A stretch of DNA of 15,832 nt from Bacillota bacterium (lineage in GTDB: Bacteria > Bacillota > Sulfobacillia > JAJZYS01 > JAJYTV01): positions 1 through 15,832 of the forward strand of contig JAKAPV010000040.1 of assembly GCA_021806845.1 (NCBI GenBank), read 5' to 3'. Shown here one piece after another: positions 1-7,094 of this stretch. Each line of letters starts with the position of its first letter. Positions within the stretch are counted from its first letter, which is position 1. Under the pieces are notes generated by a model, which saw only the letters and a program-made list of their open reading frames with translations, made no database searches and had not been told where the DNA came from. The position numbers were made by a program, and so were the translations under genes.

Positions 1-252
1 CATGCCTTCGCCCGGCCCGAGCTCCGAGACCTCCTCCAGCAGTGGCGTGAGCGTCGGCGCCGCCTTCTGCAGGGTGGCCAAGAGGCTGACGATGTCCGGA
101 CTGGTCAACAGGTCGAGCGCCGCGATCGTTGACTCAGCCACGCCGCCCAACCGATTGATCATGCGCGGCGTCACAGAGGCCAGGGCCGCCGACGCCAAGC
201 TGCTGCCCTCCTCGCGGAAGTTATCGACCAGACTGTGTTCCTCCAGCGCCAT
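1..252 (-). CDS. DUF1641-like protein, C-terminal part cut by window edge
   Basis: The minus strand reads 84 open codons from an ATG at 252 to the window edge, with no stop, so the C-terminus is missing. GGAGG lies 9 nt before the ATG, and the start is only 15 nt after the SQR-like stop codon, so it is the third gene of the tusA-SQR operon. The visible product begins MALEEHSLVDNF and is rich in Leu, Ala, Ser and Glu, with no cysteine and no membrane segment. It contains runs of the type RLGGVAESTIAALDLLTSP and LLATLQKAAPTLTPLLEEV. This amphipathic helical pattern resembles DUF1641 proteins, which commonly sit next to sulfide:quinone reductase homologues in sulfur oxidisers. The family call rests on that resemblance plus context. 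The function of DUF1641 is not established. Confidence 0.65.
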   Translation of the reverse strand, partial: MALEEHSLVDNFREEGSSLASAALASVTPRMINRLGGVAESTIAALDLLTSPDIVSLLATLQKAAPTLTPLLEEVSELGPGEGM

Positions 253-267
253 CTGTCGCTTCCTCCC

Positions 268-1410
268 CTACATCACGGCTTTGAGATTCGCCCAGTGGAT
301 GCGGTTGTACGTCTGTTTGAACCAATGCACAGCGTTCGTCGGCTGCGGAACCTTCGGCGGGTTGAGGTAATCGAAGCTGATGAAGGTGGCCCGCTCGAGG
401 CCGGTCTCGATGAAGCAGAACGCTCGCCCGCTGTACAGGTAGGCGGGGGGAGATCCTTCTGCCAGCAGCCCCACGAGGTTGTCGGCCAGTACCTCGGCCT
501 CGAAGTGCGCCACAGAACCGGCTTTGGAGATGGGCAGGTTCGTCGCGTCGCCAAGGACGAAGACGTCGTCCCTGCCGTTCAGGTTGAGCCGGTTGCGGTC
601 GGTGGGGTACCAGTTTCCGGCCTCGGCGAGTCCCGACAGCGCACCCAGTTCATCGCCGCGGTGCGGTGGAATCGCGACGAGCAGGTCATAGGCGATGTCC
701 GTGCCCTCCAGCGAGTGGACGACCTTCTGGTCCGGCTCGACGGACTCCATATTGAAGAACGTCTCGACGCGAACGCCGCGATGCTCCAGCTCCGGCTGCG
801 CCCACTCCGCCACGGACGGAATGGAATGCGCCCGACCGAGCGGATAGGTGTAGACGAGTTCGGTCTGCTCCCTGATTCCCCGGACGCGTGCCCACTCGTC
901 GAACATCATGGTGAACTCGAGCGGGGCGACGGGGCACTTGTGGGGCACTCCGACGGTCAGGACGACCCGGCCGCCCGCAAAGCGGCGCAGCTCGTCCCTG
1001 AGCTGAAGGGCTCCCTCCAGCGTGTAGAACCAATGGGCCCCCTCCGAGAGCCCTGGCACTTCTTGCAGGTTGAGGCCGGAGCCGGTCGCGAGCACGAGAT
1101 AGTCGTACCGGAGCGCCTCACCGCCCGCCCGCTCGACCACCTTGCCCTCGGGGTCGATGCGCACCGCGCGGTCGTGGACGAACTCGATGCCCGGCGCAAG
1201 GAGTTCCCTGATCGGTCGGATCAGTTGCGCCGGCCGCATCAAGTCGAACGCGACGTACAGAAATCCCGGCTGATAGATGTACTCGTCCTTGTCGCCGAGC
1301 AGCGTGACACTGATCTCGCCATGGGCGATCTCGCGCGAGAGGTCTCGCGCCACGAAGTTCGCCACCATCAAGCCACCGGTCCCGGCGCCGACGATCACCA
1401 GTCGCTTCAT
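268..1410 (-). CDS. Sulfide:quinone oxidoreductase-like FAD flavoprotein
   Basis: This 380-aa protein has the length and architecture of the SQR/FCC flavoprotein branch of the pyridine nucleotide-disulfide oxidoreductases. It has an N-terminal FAD-binding GAGTGG at residues 8-13, an internal YDYLVLATGSG segment near 102-112, and a second dinucleotide-type segment with PHKCPVAPLEF around 156-166. A C-terminal FVLGDATNLPISKAGSVAHFEAE follows at about 284-306. SQRs oxidise sulfide to polysulfide or zero-valent sulfur at the membrane and pass electrons to quinone. Only two cysteines are present, Cys159 and Cys332. They fit the redox pair facing the flavin. The third cysteine of many classical SQRs is absent. 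The gene starts 2 nt after the tusA stop and is followed by the DUF1641-like gene, which supports a role in sulfur transfer. A related NAD(P)H:quinone reductase remains possible. Confidence 0.85.
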   Translation of the reverse strand: MKRLVIVGAGTGGLMVANFVARDLSREIAHGEISVTLLGDKDEYIYQPGFLYVAFDLMRPAQLIRPIRELLAPGIEFVHDRAVRIDPEGKVVERAGGEALRYDYLVLATGSGLNLQEVPGLSEGAHWFYTLEGALQLRDELRRFAGGRVVLTVGVPHKCPVAPLEFTMMFDEWARVRGIREQTELVYTYPLGRAHSIPSVAEWAQPELEHRGVRVETFFNMESVEPDQKVVHSLEGTDIAYDLLVAIPPHRGDELGALSGLAEAGNWYPTDRNRLNLNGRDDVFVLGDATNLPISKAGSVAHFEAEVLADNLVGLLAEGSPPAYLYSGRAFCFIETGLERATFISFDYLNPPKVPQPTNAVHWFKQTYNRIHWANLKAVM

Positions 1411-1412
1411 GG

Positions 1413-1646
1413 TCAGCGCACCTTGCGCACGGTGATTTCGTCATACTCTCCGTGCGCTTCTACCCCGATGAACTCCTGTCCGGCTTTTCCGGCCCAGAGT
1501 GGAATGTCTTTCTTCGATCCCGAGTCGTTCGACAGCACCGCAATCACTTGCCCAATCTCAGCGGACTTGATTGCCCGAATCAACTCCATCAGCGGTCCGG
1601 GACAGAAACTGCCGCGAGCATCGATGACCATTATGTTGTCGGCCAT
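1413..1646 (-). CDS. tusA: TusA/SirA-family sulfur carrier protein
   Basis: The 77-aa product starting MADNIMVIDARG carries the family's CPGP motif (Cys15-Pro18), the site that carries a persulfide in TusA proteins. The following PLMELIRAIKSAEIGQ is the usual helix and strand of the small TusA fold. The ATG at 1646 is preferred over an upstream in-frame ATG at 1688 because AGGTGA lies just upstream and homologues start a few residues before the first strand. The gene leads an operon: its stop is 2 nt from the SQR-like start. In sulfur oxidisers TusA shuttles sulfane sulfur between enzymes such as SQR, rhodanese or Hdr-like complexes. Pairing with SQR points to that dissimilatory role rather than tRNA thiolation, though tRNA modification cannot be excluded. 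Confidence 0.9.
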   Translation of the reverse strand: MADNIMVIDARGSFCPGPLMELIRAIKSAEIGQVIAVLSNDSGSKKDIPLWAGKAGQEFIGVEAHGEYDEITVRKVR

Positions 1647-1687
1647 GTCGTCACCTGATCCTTTCACGTTCAACCGTGCCCATCTCA

Positions 1688-1716
1688 ATTAGCCTAGTTT
1701 TAGTGCCATCGCTCAA
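1688..1716 (-). promoter_or_regulatory. Putative sigma70-type promoter of the tusA operon
   Basis: On the minus strand TTGAGC (1716-1711) and GCTAAT (1693-1688) are separated by exactly 17 nt. Each matches the sigma70 consensus at four of six positions. Transcription would begin near 1681, giving a leader of about 35 nt before the tusA ATG. The assignment rests on motif and position only. Confidence 0.4.
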
Positions 1717-2090
1717 TTTTCGTTCGGACCACATTAGACGTCCCCTCTGTCGCCCTTTCGGAAGGACAATGGGCCGTGTAGCGCGTCGCTTTTGGCCAGG
1801 CCGCCGTCCATTTGTCCAGCCATCCGACGGCTGGCCTCACTGACTGGCCCTGGCCGCTCGCTCCAGCCGGGCCGACAGAGCGGCAGAAAAAGAGCCGCCA
1901 TGGCGTCGGCCGGAAAGTGCAGCCGTGCGTTTGGCGGCCGAAGGTATACCATCCACCCATTTCAGCGTCAGAGGCGAAGCGAGGCGTTCACGAGGCTGCG
2001 TCAGCATACAGAGCGACATCGTTCAGTACACCGCGTACCGGATGTCGCCGCGCAGCATGAATGAGCTTTCCGGAAGGAATGCGCAACCAG
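1717..2090. other. Spacer without a convincing gene
   Basis: This stretch separates the tusA operon (-) from the hydrolase gene (+). Several short open frames cross it on both strands, but none has a good ribosome-binding site or a recognisable product. It contains many TGGCC/GGCC words. It may be a decayed gene or simply a long regulatory spacer. I see no insertion-sequence ends or RNA gene. Confidence 0.5.
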
Positions 2091-2111
2091 ACGCTGGAAG
2101 CTTTCCAGCGT
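2091..2111. repeat. Inverted repeat, 9-bp perfect arms, 3-nt loop
   Basis: ACGCTGGAA at 2091-2099 is mirrored by TTCCAGCGT at 2103-2111 around GCT. It lies about 120 nt before the hydrolase start and has no T-run after it, so an operator fits better than a terminator. An 8-bp palindrome, TTCCGGAA, sits nearby at 2068-2075. Confidence 0.5.
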
Positions 2112-2231
2112 AAACTGTGGAGACTCTCGCCGGGCCGTTCGGGGCCCTTGGACGGGGTCATCTCCACGCAGGAAGATCAACCGGCGCATGGCGGACGGCT
2201 TTCCTCTGTGCGCTGAGAGGTGTATTCGGAG

Positions 2232-3179
2232 ATGGACTTCGCGAGCGTTCGGGAGCAGCTGTACGAGCTGTACCATGCTGGCTCCCACGCGGAGGCAGCG
2301 GACCTCGTCACGCAGGAAGCTGCCAAGCATCCGCAGCATGCGAATGAACTCGGATACTGGCGGCTCTGCCTGGCAAATCTGCTGGGAGATCGGCAACTGG
2401 CACTCCAAATCCTCACTGACGCGGTCGCCGATGGGCGCTGGTATTCGCTTCGCATGTTGCGGCAGGACCCCGACTTGGCGACGCTTCAGGGAGATCCCGA
2501 GTTTGAACGGCTCGTCGAGGCGTGTGAAGGTCTTCGAAACGCCGCCCAGGAAACGGTCGAGGCCCGTCGTTTGACCGTCGTGCCGCACAAAGCGTCGCCC
2601 ACAACCGCGCTGCCCCTTCTGGTGGCGTTGCACGGGAACGGCAGCCGAGCCGAGGCCGAACGAACCCACTGGCTGTCCGCGACGAAGCAAGGCTGGCTGT
2701 TGACGCTGCCGCAGTCGAGCCAGGTGGAAACACCGGACGGCTTCAGTTGGTGGGACCGGGACTGGGCCGTGCGGGAAGTCCTCCGTCACGTGGACGAGGT
2801 GGCCGCAGAACGCCTGGTCCAGCCCGACCGCATCGTGATCGGCGGGTTTTCCGCAGGAGCCGGCTTGGCGATGCGGCTTGCACTAGGCGGTGAGCTTGCC
2901 GCTCGAGGATTCATCGCGGTAGCCCCCGCACTCCAACGCCCTGAGGAGATCCGCTCCCTATTGCAGGCGAACGTCCCGGCCCGGCTCCGAGGCTATCTGA
3001 TCGTCGGTGGTCAGGACCAAAGGTCTTGCGAGCTTGCACAAACGGCAAAGTCCCTGCTCGAGAGCTATGGCATTCCGTGCGAGCTTGAGACACACCCCAA
3101 GATGGGGCACACATTTCCTCGCGCCTTCCGTCCAATCCTCGACCGAGCCCTTCGGTGCATCATGAGTCCGGTTCCCTGA
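2232..3179 (+). CDS. TPR-like N-terminal domain fused to alpha/beta hydrolase
   Basis: This 315-aa protein has two parts. Residues 1-100 form helical hairpins, with runs such as LYELYHAGSHAEAADLV and HANELGYWRLCLANLLGD, that look like tetratricopeptide-type repeats. Residues from about 110 onward are an alpha/beta hydrolase fold resembling dienelactone-hydrolase or phospholipase/carboxylesterase enzymes. This part has an oxyanion-type LLVALHGNG near 128-136, a nucleophile elbow GFSAG with Ser207, an acid in VGGQDQ (Asp262) and a histidine in KMGHTFP (His293). The triad is therefore complete and the protein is probably an active esterase or hydrolase. There is no signal peptide, so it should be cytoplasmic. 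ATG 2232 was chosen; a GTG at 2220 is possible but overlaps the GAGAGG sequence that could serve the ATG. The substrate is unknown, and no operon partner is visible. Confidence 0.75.
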   Translation: MDFASVREQLYELYHAGSHAEAADLVTQEAAKHPQHANELGYWRLCLANLLGDRQLALQILTDAVADGRWYSLRMLRQDPDLATLQGDPEFERLVEACEGLRNAAQETVEARRLTVVPHKASPTTALPLLVALHGNGSRAEAERTHWLSATKQGWLLTLPQSSQVETPDGFSWWDRDWAVREVLRHVDEVAAERLVQPDRIVIGGFSAGAGLAMRLALGGELAARGFIAVAPALQRPEEIRSLLQANVPARLRGYLIVGGQDQRSCELAQTAKSLLESYGIPCELETHPKMGHTFPRAFRPILDRALRCIMSPVP

Positions 3180-3184
3180 CGCGC

Positions 3185-3240
3185 AAAAAACCATGCGCAT
3201 TGGCCGCGGCATGCGATGCAGGGTTCGCATGTCTCGCGGC
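3185..3240 (-). terminator. Hairpin plus T-run between convergent genes
   Basis: An imperfect 12-bp stem pairs GCCGCG with CGCGGC and CATGCG with CGCATG (3203-3215 with 3226-3240), separated by a 10-nt loop and a small internal bulge. On the minus strand it is followed, 12 nt later, by TTTTTT (complement of 3185-3190). It sits between the ends of the hydrolase and lipoprotein genes and could terminate the lipoprotein transcript. The wide gap before the T-run lowers confidence. Confidence 0.4.
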
Positions 3241-3253
3241 TTGAGCCCAACCT

Positions 3254-4342
3254 CTAGGTCGGCGGCAACCGCACCCAGCGCACCCCTTGCGGCGTCACGA
3301 ACGTGAGGAGGTTTCCGAAGAGCTCCGGCAAGGAGCCCGGCACGCGGTACGCGCGGCCGCTGCCGATCTGGAAGACGCAAGGCGAGCCGTCCCACCAGGT
3401 GACGTAGCCCGCGCCATAGCTTGGATGCGACGGAAAATCCCCCGGCACCGTCAAGCGCGCCAGCCCGCCGCCTTCGAGCAGGTAGATGGCGCCGTCGGTG
3501 CCGCTGAACATCGTGAACAACATGCCGCCATGGATCGGCACGATCGACGTGATCACGCCCGGGCCCTGCCACAGCACCTGCCGGTGGCCGCCCGCCTGGG
3601 GGACGGAGATGATCTCCGCGCTTGCCCCACCGGCTGGATCGACGGGATTGAGCGCGGCATAGAGGCGCGGCCCGTATCCGGAGACGGCGATCACGTCGTG
3701 CCGGGCGCGGTCGCTGTCGAGGGAGATGAGGTCGCGGCAGGGCCCCTGCGGCAGCCGGCAGGAGACTGCGGCCGTCCGGTCCGCGGTACGCGTATCGCGC
3801 ACGGCGAGAAAGTCGAGATATCCCCCTGTAATCGTCGGCAGCGCCGCGACGTCGCCCCTGTCGTCAGCGGGCAGCTTGAGTGCCCAAGCCCGCCCTCCGG
3901 ACAATCGCTGCAGCTCCAGTGGCAGCGTGGCGGGCCCGGATTCCGGACCGACCTGGTACGCGAGATAGCCCTCGCCGATCGCGGACGACGTCGCCACATC
4001 CTTGGCGCGGCCGGGAGCGATCCGAACGAGCAGCCGGGGCGGAGCTCCCTCGGTGCCCTGCAGGTAGAGCCCATCCGCGGGTCCAGAGGCAGACGGCCAG
4101 GCGGCGAAGAGCAGCCCGGTGTCCTGGGCGTAGCCGGCCGGAGGAGACCCAAACCTGGAGAGCAGTCCCGTCGGGAGATTGTCCGGCAAGGGTACGGGCC
4201 GGACCGCCCTGTAGACGCGCACCGCCGCAGGCGGCGGCAGGGGCGCGGTCGGCCCGACGCCCGGCGCAGGGTACGTTCTGCAGCCGGTCAGAAGTATGCA
4301 AGCGGCGAAGAAGCCTGCCACCCTACCTGGGCGATACAGCAT
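3254..4342 (-). CDS. Secreted lipoprotein of unknown function, possible beta-propeller
   Basis: The 362-aa product starts MLYRPGRVAGFFAACILLTGC: a short basic region, a hydrophobic stretch and a lipobox (LLTGC, Cys21) typical of signal peptidase II substrates. The mature protein begins with a Pro/Ala-rich linker (TYPAPGVGPTAPLPPPAA). It then shows repeated beta-rich units spaced roughly every 40-60 residues, with turns such as GEGYLAYQVG, GGYLDFLAVRD, GYGPRLYAAL and GAGYVTWWDGSP. That rhythm suggests a beta-propeller of the kind seen in TolB-like or WD-like periplasmic proteins, but I recognise no specific family. ATG 4342 is preferred over the in-frame GTG at 4372 because GGAGG lies 12 nt upstream and the signal peptide is then of normal length. 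It is divergent from the MmgE/PrpD operon and convergent with the hydrolase gene. Confidence 0.75.
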   Translation of the reverse strand: MLYRPGRVAGFFAACILLTGCRTYPAPGVGPTAPLPPPAAVRVYRAVRPVPLPDNLPTGLLSRFGSPPAGYAQDTGLLFAAWPSASGPADGLYLQGTEGAPPRLLVRIAPGRAKDVATSSAIGEGYLAYQVGPESGPATLPLELQRLSGGRAWALKLPADDRGDVAALPTITGGYLDFLAVRDTRTADRTAAVSCRLPQGPCRDLISLDSDRARHDVIAVSGYGPRLYAALNPVDPAGGASAEIISVPQAGGHRQVLWQGPGVITSIVPIHGGMLFTMFSGTDGAIYLLEGGGLARLTVPGDFPSHPSYGAGYVTWWDGSPCVFQIGSGRAYRVPGSLPELFGNLLTFVTPQGVRWVRLPPT

Positions 4343-4488
4343 ACCAGCGATCCGCCTCCGCCCCTGCTGCACAGGTTTTGAGTCTATGCCCAGAGGTACG
4401 GTTCAGCATGGCGCATCTTGCGTCGCCATTCGGCATGCTTAATCACCTTGCGGCGGGTCGGCACGGGCCGTACGTTCCCGACACATTG

Positions 4489-4506
4489 GCTCGCCATGCG
4501 ATATTT
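4489..4506 (+). promoter_or_regulatory. Shared TCGCNNTGYGATATTT element, copy 1
   Basis: TCGCCATGCGATATTT at 4491-4506 lies 82 nt upstream of the MmgE/PrpD start. Very similar 16-mers in the same orientation occur at 8208-8223 and 14288-14303. TGCGATATT could act as an extended -10 element, or the near-palindromic GCTCGCCATGCGATA may be an operator. Confidence 0.6.
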
Positions 4507-4537
4507 CGATGGCACGTATGCCGCTACGCATCGCCTG

Positions 4538-4550
4538 ACTCGCGGCGAGT
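4538..4550. repeat. 13-nt palindrome in the MmgE/PrpD leader
   Basis: ACTCGC and GCGAGT flank a single G. It lies between shared element copy 1 and the start of the MmgE/PrpD gene, so it could be an operator or a small 5' UTR hairpin. No function is assigned. Confidence 0.4.
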
Positions 4551-4587
4551 GTGCCTATGCTGAATTGCCAGATAGGAGATGGTCGTG

Positions 4588-5991
4588 ATGGCACCTGGAT
4601 CTGCTGCGGCCCTGGCTCGCACCAAGGTGGAGGATCTCGCGGCGTTCGCAGCCGATGCGCGATGGGAGATGCTCTCCCCGGCTGCACAGTCTGCACTGAA
4701 GATCCGGATACTCGATGCGCTTGGCTGCGCTCTGGGCGCCTTGGGTGCACCGCCGGTCCGTGCGGTGCGCGAGCTCACCCTGGCGCTCGGGGGCAACCCG
4801 CTCGTCACACTGATCGGCGGCGGGAAGTCCGCACCGGACCGAGCCGCTTTCTTGAATGGCGCCGCCGTGCGATATCTCGACTTCAACGACGCCTACCTCG
4901 CGCCGCACGAAACGTGCCATCCAAGCGACAACGTCGCTCCGGTGCTGGCCGCAGCAGAGTACGCACAACAAAGCGGCCGCGATCTCCTCACGGCGCTCGC
5001 CGTGGCATACCAGGTGCAGTGCCGCCTGTCGGACGTGGCACCGGTGCGCGGAAAGGGCTTTGATCACACCGTGCAGGGCGTGTACGCGAGTGCGGCGGGC
5101 GCAGCACGCGCCATGGGGCTCAGCGCAGCCAAGACCGCACAGGCGATTGCAATCGCCGGCACGGCCAATAACGCGCTGCGCGTCACGCGTACCGGCGCCC
5201 TCTCGCACTGGAAGGGCCTCGCCTATCCCCACGCCGCGATGAATGCCGTCCACGCCGTCCTGCTTGCGCAGAGCGGCATAACCGGCCCGCGCGAAGTGTT
5301 TGAAGGGAACAAGGGACTCGAGCAGGCCATTACGGGACCGTTCGAGCTCGACTGGGCGCGGGAGGATCTAGACCGTGTCACCCAGACCATCACAAAGCTC
5401 TACAATGCGGAGATCCACGCGCAGTCCGCGATCGAAGGGCTGCTGACCTTGCGGCGCGAGACGAAGGTCCCTGCGGACGCGCTGTCCTCGATCACAGTCG
5501 ATATCTTCGACGTCGCCTTTCACATCATCGGAGGGGGCGAGGAGGGCGGCAAGACGCGGGTGCAGCGCAAGGAGGAGGCCGATCACTCCCTTCCCTACAT
5601 GCTCGCGGCTGCCTATCTCGACGGTGGACTGTTGCCCGCTCAGTATGCGGAGGAGCGCATCACCCGCAGCGACGTGCAAGATCTTCTGCGCCGCGTGGAG
5701 GTCCGCGCCGCCCAGAACTACAGCGCGCGGTTCCCGCAGGAGATGGCCTGCCGCGTCACGCTGCACACCCGCGACGGCCAATCCTACACCATCGAGCAGA
5801 GAGACTACCTCGGCTTTACGACCCGCCCCTTCACCTGGGAAGACGGTGTCGGCAAGTTCCGCAGGCTCGCGCGGACGGTCGCCCCCGATCGCGTCCACGC
5901 CATCGTGGACACCGTCGCGCACCTCGAAGAGCACCGCGTCTCCGATCTCACGTCCCTGCTGGCAGACGTCCGCATTCCGGAGGAGGAGTAG
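4588..5991 (+). CDS. MmgE/PrpD-family protein
   Basis: This 467-aa protein matches the MmgE/PrpD family in length and pattern. An all-helical N-terminal half carries the signature FLNGAAVRYLDFNDAYL, with YLDFND near residues 96-101 and HPSDN at about 111-115. A C-terminal alpha/beta lid domain follows. The family includes 2-methylcitrate dehydratase (PrpD), cis-aconitate decarboxylase and iminodisuccinate epimerase-type enzymes, so the reaction here is open. Nothing else of the methylcitrate cycle (prpB, prpC) is nearby, which argues against a plain PrpD role. ATG 4588 is chosen because AGGAG (4574-4578) lies 9 nt upstream; the in-frame ATG at 4579 directly abuts that sequence. The stop is 2 nt before the ComA-family start, so both proteins are made from one mRNA and may act in one pathway. 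Confidence 0.88.
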   Translation: MAPGSAAALARTKVEDLAAFAADARWEMLSPAAQSALKIRILDALGCALGALGAPPVRAVRELTLALGGNPLVTLIGGGKSAPDRAAFLNGAAVRYLDFNDAYLAPHETCHPSDNVAPVLAAAEYAQQSGRDLLTALAVAYQVQCRLSDVAPVRGKGFDHTVQGVYASAAGAARAMGLSAAKTAQAIAIAGTANNALRVTRTGALSHWKGLAYPHAAMNAVHAVLLAQSGITGPREVFEGNKGLEQAITGPFELDWAREDLDRVTQTITKLYNAEIHAQSAIEGLLTLRRETKVPADALSSITVDIFDVAFHIIGGGEEGGKTRVQRKEEADHSLPYMLAAAYLDGGLLPAQYAEERITRSDVQDLLRRVEVRAAQNYSARFPQEMACRVTLHTRDGQSYTIEQRDYLGFTTRPFTWEDGVGKFRRLARTVAPDRVHAIVDTVAHLEEHRVSDLTSLLADVRIPEEE

Positions 5992-5993
5992 AG

Positions 5994-6809
5994 ATGCAAG
6001 AGCGAGCGTTCTCCTTCCTGCGCACCAACCGCCGCCCCGCGAAGCCCCGCTTGAGCGGCGTGACCGAGATCCGCGGCCCATACTACAGCGTCGTCGGCCG
6101 CCGCTTGCTCGCCGACATCCTCGAAACGGCGGGAGACTACATCGACATCCTGAAGTTCGCGGGCGGCTCGTTCACTCTGCTCCCCGAGCGTGCCCTGCGC
6201 GAGATCATCGAGCTCGCGCACGCGCACGACGTCAAGGTTTCTACCGGCGGCTTCCTCGAGCACGTCCTGACGCAGGGACCCGACGCGGTCGACCGCTACC
6301 TGGCAGAGTGCCGCAAGCTCGGGTTCGACATCGTGGAGATCTCCACAGGCTTCATCACCATGCCGGTCGATGACATCCTCCGCCTCGTCGGCAAGGTGGC
6401 GGAACTCGGCATCCTGCCGAAGCCGGAGGTCGGAGTGCAGTTCGGCGCTGGCGGTGCGACGCCGGCCGCGGAACTCGCTGCGGAAGGCGTGGCGGACCCT
6501 GCGCGCGCGATCTCGATCGCCCGGCGCTGCCTCGACGCGGGAGCCTACATGATCATGATCGAGTCAGAGGGCATCACGGAGAGCGTGCGCGCGCCGCGCA
6601 CCGACATCGCGCAGAGGTTCGCGGCGGAGCTCGGCATTGAGCGGGTGATGTTCGAAGCAGCCGACCCCAGCGTCTTCGACTGGTATGTGAAGCAATACGG
6701 GCCCGAGGTGAACCTGTTCGTGGACCACAGCCAGATCCTGCAGCTGGAGTGCTTGCGCGAGGGGCTCTGGGGCACGAAGGACCTTTGGGGCCGCGTTTTG
6801 ACCTACTAA
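5994..6809 (+). CDS. Phosphosulfolactate synthase (ComA)-family protein
   Basis: The 271-aa product fits the ComA family, single-domain TIM-barrel proteins. Barrel-like segments run in order: YIDILKFAGG (49-58), KVSTGGFLEH (81-90), FDIVEISTGFI (111-121), PKPEVGVQFGAGG (142-154), AGAYMIMIESEG (182-193), RVMFEAADP (217-225) and VNLFVDHSQILQLECLR (239-255). In methanogens ComA joins phosphoenolpyruvate and sulfite to give phosphosulfolactate, the first step to coenzyme M. Homologues also occur in Bacillus sulfolactate synthesis and as plant HSA32. This member has the divergent EVGVQFGAGG and VDHSQILQLE segments, so the exact reaction is uncertain. GGAGGAGGAG precedes the ATG, and the start is 2 nt after the MmgE/PrpD stop. 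No other coenzyme M genes (comB-E or xcbC-E types) are visible in the window. Confidence 0.82.
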   Translation: MQERAFSFLRTNRRPAKPRLSGVTEIRGPYYSVVGRRLLADILETAGDYIDILKFAGGSFTLLPERALREIIELAHAHDVKVSTGGFLEHVLTQGPDAVDRYLAECRKLGFDIVEISTGFITMPVDDILRLVGKVAELGILPKPEVGVQFGAGGATPAAELAAEGVADPARAISIARRCLDAGAYMIMIESEGITESVRAPRTDIAQRFAAELGIERVMFEAADPSVFDWYVKQYGPEVNLFVDHSQILQLECLREGLWGTKDLWGRVLTY

Positions 6810-6945
6810 GTCCATGGGAGGGGTCTGCGATGGTGGATCGCAGGGCGCCCAGCACGGTGCAGATCTCAGCTCCGACCCGCCCATGCGGAAGGTTGACAAC
6901 GTGAACGATAGCGGTCTCTCGGCGGTGACTGAGAGGTAGCACGTC

Positions 6946-6987
6946 GTGCGCCCGCAGCTCTCACCCTGCGGGCGCACATCCGTTTTT
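6946..6987 (+). terminator. Intrinsic terminator after the MmgE/PrpD-ComA operon
   Basis: A perfect 12-bp GC-rich stem (GTGCGCCCGCAG at 6946-6957 with CTGCGGGCGCAC at 6966-6977) closes an 8-nt loop and is followed 5 nt later by TTTTT (6983-6987). It lies 137 nt after the ComA-family stop. The run of T is on the plus strand only. Confidence 0.75.
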
Positions 6988-7094
6988 GGCACCGTTCGTC
7001 AGCGGGCGCCGAGGCCTCCTTCAGTTCGCGGCCGCTGGCGAGGCTGGCGCGGCCAGGGCGCACAACCGCCCGGGCCCGGCCACCCACGGCCCTC

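Noticed and set aside
235..1692. A 485-residue plus-strand open frame opposite the SQR-like and tusA genes
   Set aside because: It lies exactly opposite well-supported genes, has no ribosome-binding site and no recognisable domain.
1763..1776. Another DosR-like site, GGACAATGGGCC, before the tusA operon
   Set aside because: The core TTT is lost and symmetry is weak; in GC-rich DNA this degree of match is expected by chance.
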